From positions 1-64,000 of the forward strand of contig NZ_JAGGLN010000001.1 of assembly GCF_017874455.1 (NCBI RefSeq): a stretch of 64,000 nt of DNA, read 5' to 3'. Shown in pieces: positions 60,161-64,000 of this stretch; the stretch's first letter is position 1; each line of letters begins with the position of its first letter. The stretch comes from Methanobacterium aggregans (lineage in GTDB: Archaea > Methanobacteriota > Methanobacteria > Methanobacteriales > Methanobacteriaceae). The position numbers were made by a program, and so were the translations under genes. A model generated the notes under the pieces. That model saw only the letters and a program-made list of their open reading frames with translations, was not told the DNA's origin and did no database searches.

Positions 60161-61738
60161 TTGGATATCATTTGGAATAAACATCTTTTTAAAAAAAACG
60201 AAGATTTAATCATTATTTTAGCTGTATATTCTCTTTTAGCTTTATTTTTATTTAATTATTATCAATATATTACAAATGCAGATGGTATTTCCTATGTTGG
60301 AATTGCTCAAAGTTATGTGATGGGAAATTGGAGTGATGCTATTAATGGTTATTGGGGGCCTTTGTTTTCCTGGTTATTAATTCCATTTTTATTATTTGCT
60401 AAAACACCACTACATGCATCATTCGCCGCTAAAATAATATCATTAGTTGCGGGATTTTTCACTATAATTGGAGTGGATAAATTATCTAAAAAATTAGGTA
60501 TTCAAAGACTTTTTAAATTGGCAATATTAGTTACTATGATACCAGTTACATTGTCATTTGCATTTAATGTTATCACACCAGATTTGTTAGTCACTTGCTT
60601 GCTTGTATATTATTTAATCATTATTTTAGACCCCACGTATCCTGATAAATTATCGAATGGCTTATTTTGTGGGATATTAGGGGCAGCTGCTTTTTTAGCT
60701 AAAAGTTATGCACTACCTTTTTTCATAGTTCATTTTGTTATTTTTAATTTGATCTATTATGTCAAGGAAACTTCAAAGCTGAAAAAGAAAAATTTGTTGA
60801 AAAACTTTCTTTTAGGGATTTCCATATTTTTTGTTATAAGTGGAGTATGGATAGGTGCAATAAGTGATAAATATGGAGAATTAAGCATGGGAACTTCAGG
60901 TGCTTATAATCAAGCTTTGGTTGGTCCAGAATCTCAAGGACATCCTATGTATTATCAAGGCCTTTTAAAACCTTCAAATAACCATGCTGTAAGCGTTTGG
61001 GCGGATCCTTCTTACCTTAAAATGGAAAAGTGGAGTCCTTTTTATTCAACATCTGACTTTAAGTATCAGATAGAAATTATAATTGAAAATTCTGCCCAAA
61101 TAATCCAATATCTTGAAAATTTTTCAATATTTTTTATACTGATAATTTTGTTCAGTTTGATATTAATTAATAAACCTGTTTTTAGGGACTCTAAAAATAT
61201 TTTAATTTATCTATTAATAACATTACTAATATACTGTGGAGGATATGTTTTAATTTTGGTAGAAGAAAGATATTTATACTTAATATGTATTTTATTGTTG
61301 ATAATGGCTTTTTATATGGTTAATAAAACATATAATCTACAGATATTTAATATAAAATCTAGAAATATTCTAATAGTCTTTTTAGTATTCTCTTTTGTAG
61401 TTTTTCCCATAATTAACTTAGTTCAATTTGTTAATTTAGAAAAAGGAACTTATAATTTGAGTCAAACTTTGTCAACAGATTATGGGATACAGGGGAATAT
61501 TGCTTCAAATGGGGAATGGGAAACAACTTTACATTTATCTTATTATGGGGATAGTAAATATTATGGAATAACAAAAAATACAACGGATTCAAATGCTATA
61601 CAAAGGGAACTAGAAGATAATGGTATTGATTATTATTTTGTCTGGGATCAATCTGTTAACCTTAATTTAACAGATTATAAAGAGATAACAAAAAATAAAA
61701 TAGAAGGATTGAAAATATATCAAAGGAATAAAATCTGA
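60161..61738 (+). CDS. Multispanning membrane glycosyltransferase-like protein (GT39/PMT type)
   Basis: About 525 residues and roughly twelve helices. ITNADGISYVGIAQSYVMGN near the first loop is the acidic loop of GT-C lipid-linked sugar transferases. A soluble C-terminal domain (about 440-525) contains QGNIASNGEWETTLHLSYYG and GIDYYFVWDQSV. TTG 60161 touches the GGGG of its own SD, whereas ATT 60170 lies nine bases after it and gives MWNKHLFKKNEDL; the true start is open. Codons are very AT-rich. A piece of its 3' end is repeated at 63852. Donor and acceptor unknown. Confidence 0.75.
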   Translation: MDIIWNKHLFKKNEDLIIILAVYSLLALFLFNYYQYITNADGISYVGIAQSYVMGNWSDAINGYWGPLFSWLLIPFLLFAKTPLHASFAAKIISLVAGFFTIIGVDKLSKKLGIQRLFKLAILVTMIPVTLSFAFNVITPDLLVTCLLVYYLIIILDPTYPDKLSNGLFCGILGAAAFLAKSYALPFFIVHFVIFNLIYYVKETSKLKKKNLLKNFLLGISIFFVISGVWIGAISDKYGELSMGTSGAYNQALVGPESQGHPMYYQGLLKPSNNHAVSVWADPSYLKMEKWSPFYSTSDFKYQIEIIIENSAQIIQYLENFSIFFILIILFSLILINKPVFRDSKNILIYLLITLLIYCGGYVLILVEERYLYLICILLLIMAFYMVNKTYNLQIFNIKSRNILIVFLVFSFVVFPIINLVQFVNLEKGTYNLSQTLSTDYGIQGNIASNGEWETTLHLSYYGDSKYYGITKNTTDSNAIQRELEDNGIDYYFVWDQSVNLNLTDYKEITKNKIEGLKIYQRNKI

Positions 61739-62057
61739 AATTTATTATTCATTTTTTTTGAATGATATTAGGATAACAAATTTTTAAGATAAACTACTTG
61801 TTATGTTATTTTTAGTTGTATATTCTGTTTCAGCAACATTACTTTGAAATTGTTCGTAGGAACTACTTTTTCTCACAGGATGCAGTTATGGGTACCGAAT
61901 ATTTTCAGATTGATGTTTTTCCATACTTTACTTCCAAAGTTGATGAGATCCTATTGAATGTTAAAATAATATTAAAGTTTCATAGGTTCAAATTTTAAAT
62001 CTAAAAAAAATGAGAAGAATATTATTAGTTGAAATAAAAAATAAAGATTTAATTTGA
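61739..62057. other. 319-bp spacer with possible decayed coding remnant
   Basis: A 60-codon plus-strand frame (61816-61998, DAVMGTEYFQIDVFPYFTSK) has no SD. The reverse strand also reads as a protein-like run broken by several stops (SSTLEVKYGKTSI, KYSVPITASCEKK). This resembles a decayed gene or element end, but no terminal repeats are visible. I do not call a gene. Confidence 0.3.
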
Positions 62058-63575
62058 TCAATTTACTTTATAAATATAAACTGGTGATAGTTTTATACTT
62101 GGATTGACAGGTATTTCACCAATTAAAGTGCAATTATCTTCTAGAAATATTGGGGTTTCTGCAAAAATTTGGCCAAAGCTCAAATAATACTTGTCATGTA
62201 CTGAATAATTCCAGAAACGGTCATATAATATATAACTTCCTTTTAATTTACTAAGATCAGAATTATTCATGTAATGATAATCATAGTAAGTGTAATTATT
62301 GTGTAGTGTTACCCAATATTCAGGGTCTCCAATAACAATACTTCCATTGGGGATATACCCTTGGATTTCTGGTTGAACAGTTTGATAATCATAATTTTTA
62401 GTTGAATAAATGATATTGAAAACTCCAAAAGTATTTATTAAGAGAATGGTCACTAGGAAAACTGTTATAATTGTTCTAAGACTTTTATTATAATTGAACC
62501 TTACCTTAAATATTAATGATATAAAAATAAACCAATAGGGCAATATGATCCCAAAGTACCATATTGCGTATTTTTGACTCACTAAAACCGCAAGCAAGAT
62601 TACATGAACGGCTAAAACTATAATTAAAAATTTGTAATTGAATTTTTCCCTATTTTTTACAAGATGTATACTTGCTAATAAAGTTAAGTATAAAGCAGCA
62701 ATTATTAATAAAAGGGCAAACCAACTTGTTGTAACCTTGATAAATCCAATTAGGATCCCATAACGGTTTACTTCTGAAATAATATTATTTAAAGGCGTAG
62801 TTGCTGAACTGGTAATATTGGCTTTGTATTGGCCCAGAAATGCCTGAAAATCCCAAGAAATATAATATAAGTAAGGCATTATAAGCAAGATAGGTCCTAA
62901 AATTAAGTATAATATCTCTTTTAGTTTAAATTCGATTTTATGGTTCTTGAGATCTACCTTACATATACCGTAGATAAGAACTATACTGATTATGCTAAAA
63001 ATTCCATCAGGATGAGATAAAAAGGATAAAATTGCAAATATGCCTGTAAGAAAGTAATAACTGTATTTATTTGTCTTCAATGCTTTTATTAGAAAATATA
63101 AACCAATCACAGTAAAACATGCAACTGCAATATCCATTCTAACTTGTCTTGCAACTGTAAAGAAGAGAGGGTTAAAAATAAGCAGTAATGCAGCTAACAA
63201 ACCCACTTTTTTACTGAATAGTTCATGTGCAAGCATGTAAGTAAATAAAACTGTGAAAAAACCTAAGAGTACACTTACTATTCTTGCTTGAAAAATTCCA
63301 AAGCCAATTAATTTAAAAGAAATCGCGAGCAGGATCATATAGCATGGCATTTGCCAATAAGTGAAATGACCTATGTTATGAAAAGTAGGCATCATAGTTG
63401 TCCCAAAAAAACCATGAAAAGCTAAGTTAAAAGCAGGATTAATAAACCAAGCCTCATCCATCCACAATTTAGGATATTTTGTTAAGTTAAAGGAATATAC
63501 AATAATAAAAATCGATAACATGAATAATATCTCTTTATTATCCTTGATAACTCTCTTCAAATTTTTTAGGAACAT
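62058..63575 (-). CDS. GT39-family membrane glycosyltransferase (ArnT/PMT-like)
   Basis: 505 residues, about eleven helices. The first outer loop has PKLWMDEAWFINPAFNLAFH, with the DE pair that is catalytic in GT39/ArnT-like GT-C enzymes. Helices follow from ILLAISFKLIGFGIFQARIV to FLVTILLINTFGVFNIIYST, then a soluble C-terminal domain with GYIPNGSIVIGDPEYWVTLH and YYDYHYMNNSD. It would use polyprenyl-phosphate sugar to modify a lipid or protein outside the membrane. ATG 63575 has a weak context (GTTATCAAGAGAA). Convergent with the other multispanning gene and similarly AT-rich. Confidence 0.8.
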   Translation of the reverse strand: MFLKNLKRVIKDNKEILFMLSIFIIVYSFNLTKYPKLWMDEAWFINPAFNLAFHGFFGTTMMPTFHNIGHFTYWQMPCYMILLAISFKLIGFGIFQARIVSVLLGFFTVLFTYMLAHELFSKKVGLLAALLLIFNPLFFTVARQVRMDIAVACFTVIGLYFLIKALKTNKYSYYFLTGIFAILSFLSHPDGIFSIISIVLIYGICKVDLKNHKIEFKLKEILYLILGPILLIMPYLYYISWDFQAFLGQYKANITSSATTPLNNIISEVNRYGILIGFIKVTTSWFALLLIIAALYLTLLASIHLVKNREKFNYKFLIIVLAVHVILLAVLVSQKYAIWYFGIILPYWFIFISLIFKVRFNYNKSLRTIITVFLVTILLINTFGVFNIIYSTKNYDYQTVQPEIQGYIPNGSIVIGDPEYWVTLHNNYTYYDYHYMNNSDLSKLKGSYILYDRFWNYSVHDKYYLSFGQIFAETPIFLEDNCTLIGEIPVNPSIKLSPVYIYKVN

Positions 63576-63851
<276 letters not shown>

Positions 63852-63980
63852 TGGGATCAATCTGTTAACCTTAATTTAACAGATTATAAAGAGATAACAA
63901 ATAATAGAATAAAAGGGTTAAAATATATTCACGATTTTAAAATAGTTTTGAATGAATTTACATTAATTATCAAGGATTAA
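63852..63980 (+). pseudogene. Truncated duplicate of the GT-like gene 3' end
   Basis: The first 50 bases (63852-63901) are identical to 61643-61692, the region coding WDQSVNLNLTDYKEITK in the GT39/PMT-like gene at 60161-61738. Then the copy diverges (NNRIKGLKYIHDFKIVLNEF) and stops at TAA 63978-63980. No start or upstream coding region remains: the frame is closed by TGA at 63804 and passes through the ATT repeat. It is a scrap left by duplication or gene conversion, or the end of a decayed paralogue. Confidence 0.8.
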
Positions 63981-64000
63981 GGAATCATGTCAAAAAAGCA
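63981..64000. other. Window end, no feature
   Basis: Twenty bases after the remnant; GGAATCATGTC may be the start region of a gene beyond the edge. Confidence 0.2.

Noticed and set aside
61816..61998. 60-codon frame on the plus strand
   Set aside because: No SD or promoter and no recognisable family; kept only as possible decayed DNA.

Overview
The window reads as part of the chromosome of a hydrogenotrophic methanogen of the Methanobacteriales, most likely the genus Methanobacterium. It is AT-rich with very AT-rich intergenic DNA. It carries methanogenesis marker genes (mmp2, 3, 6, 5, 15, 17), hdrB and hdrC of heterodisulfide reductase, an F420H2 oxidase, a 2-phosphoglycerate kinase (cyclic 2,3-diphosphoglycerate route), Nob1, Trm5 and DphB. 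Ribosome binding sites match AGGAGGTGAT and promoters have archaeal TATA boxes. Genus is inference; the archaeal methanogen assignment follows from the gene content.

Layout. 1-4957: cut-off DUF4012 membrane protein, a small hypothetical gene, a ten-helix PAS histidine kinase and a phosphate acyltransferase. 5250-10718: a 41-residue symporter accessory protein without its symporter, a PRC-barrel / 8-Cys mini-protein / pyrE run, a secreted protein, moaB, a candidate structured RNA near 8475-8553, nob1 and a DUF2117 gene. 11101-17900: the methanogenesis marker operon mmp2-mmp3-mmp6-DUF2111-mmp5-mmp15-mmp17, followed by nifB. 18153-22342: mtnA-like, trm5, dphB and an orphan Dam-type methylase. 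22981-27116: TetR regulator, twin palindromic operators, ABC-2 exporter and a methyltransferase. 27256-33667: ArcS-like protein, hdrC-hdrB, DUF749/DUF2096 pair, phosphoesterase, 2-phosphoglycerate kinase with a CBS protein. 34022-37771: hypothetical, F420H2 oxidase, phosphate permease, SRP RNA and tRNA-Ser(GCU). 38185-46147: DUF6790-like protein, trehalose phosphatase and synthase, a phosphohexomutase and a sugar nucleotidyltransferase, an aminotransferase and a frameshifted iron-sulfur protein. 46224-57694: P-type ATPase, CDF transporter, divergent aminotransferase/permease pair, a secreted zinc-ribbon protein with an unusual leader, a radical SAM protein, coaD, an ITPase-like gene and a hexapeptide acyltransferase. 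57981-64000: a more AT-rich surface-glycan locus (GtrA, FAD oxidoreductase, two multispanning GT39-like proteins) ending in a duplicated gene scrap beside an ATT microsatellite.

How the parts fit. The mmp block encodes accessory proteins for assembly and ATP-dependent activation of methyl-coenzyme M reductase; nifB next to it fits supply of a complex Fe-S cofactor. HdrBC regenerates CoM-SH and CoB-SH. The flavodiiron oxidase removes O2. Trehalose and cDPG genes suggest compatible solute metabolism.

Items most worth a second look: the leader at 53757-53840, whose closing helix overlaps the SD and whose only sensible start is AUU; the 113-residue charged N-terminal extension of HdrC with a strong internal SD/ATG; the structured RNA candidate at 8475-8553; the A7 frameshift at 45586-45592; and the interleaved divergent promoters at 51323-51353. 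No mobile element, CRISPR array, prophage or complete restriction system was seen.
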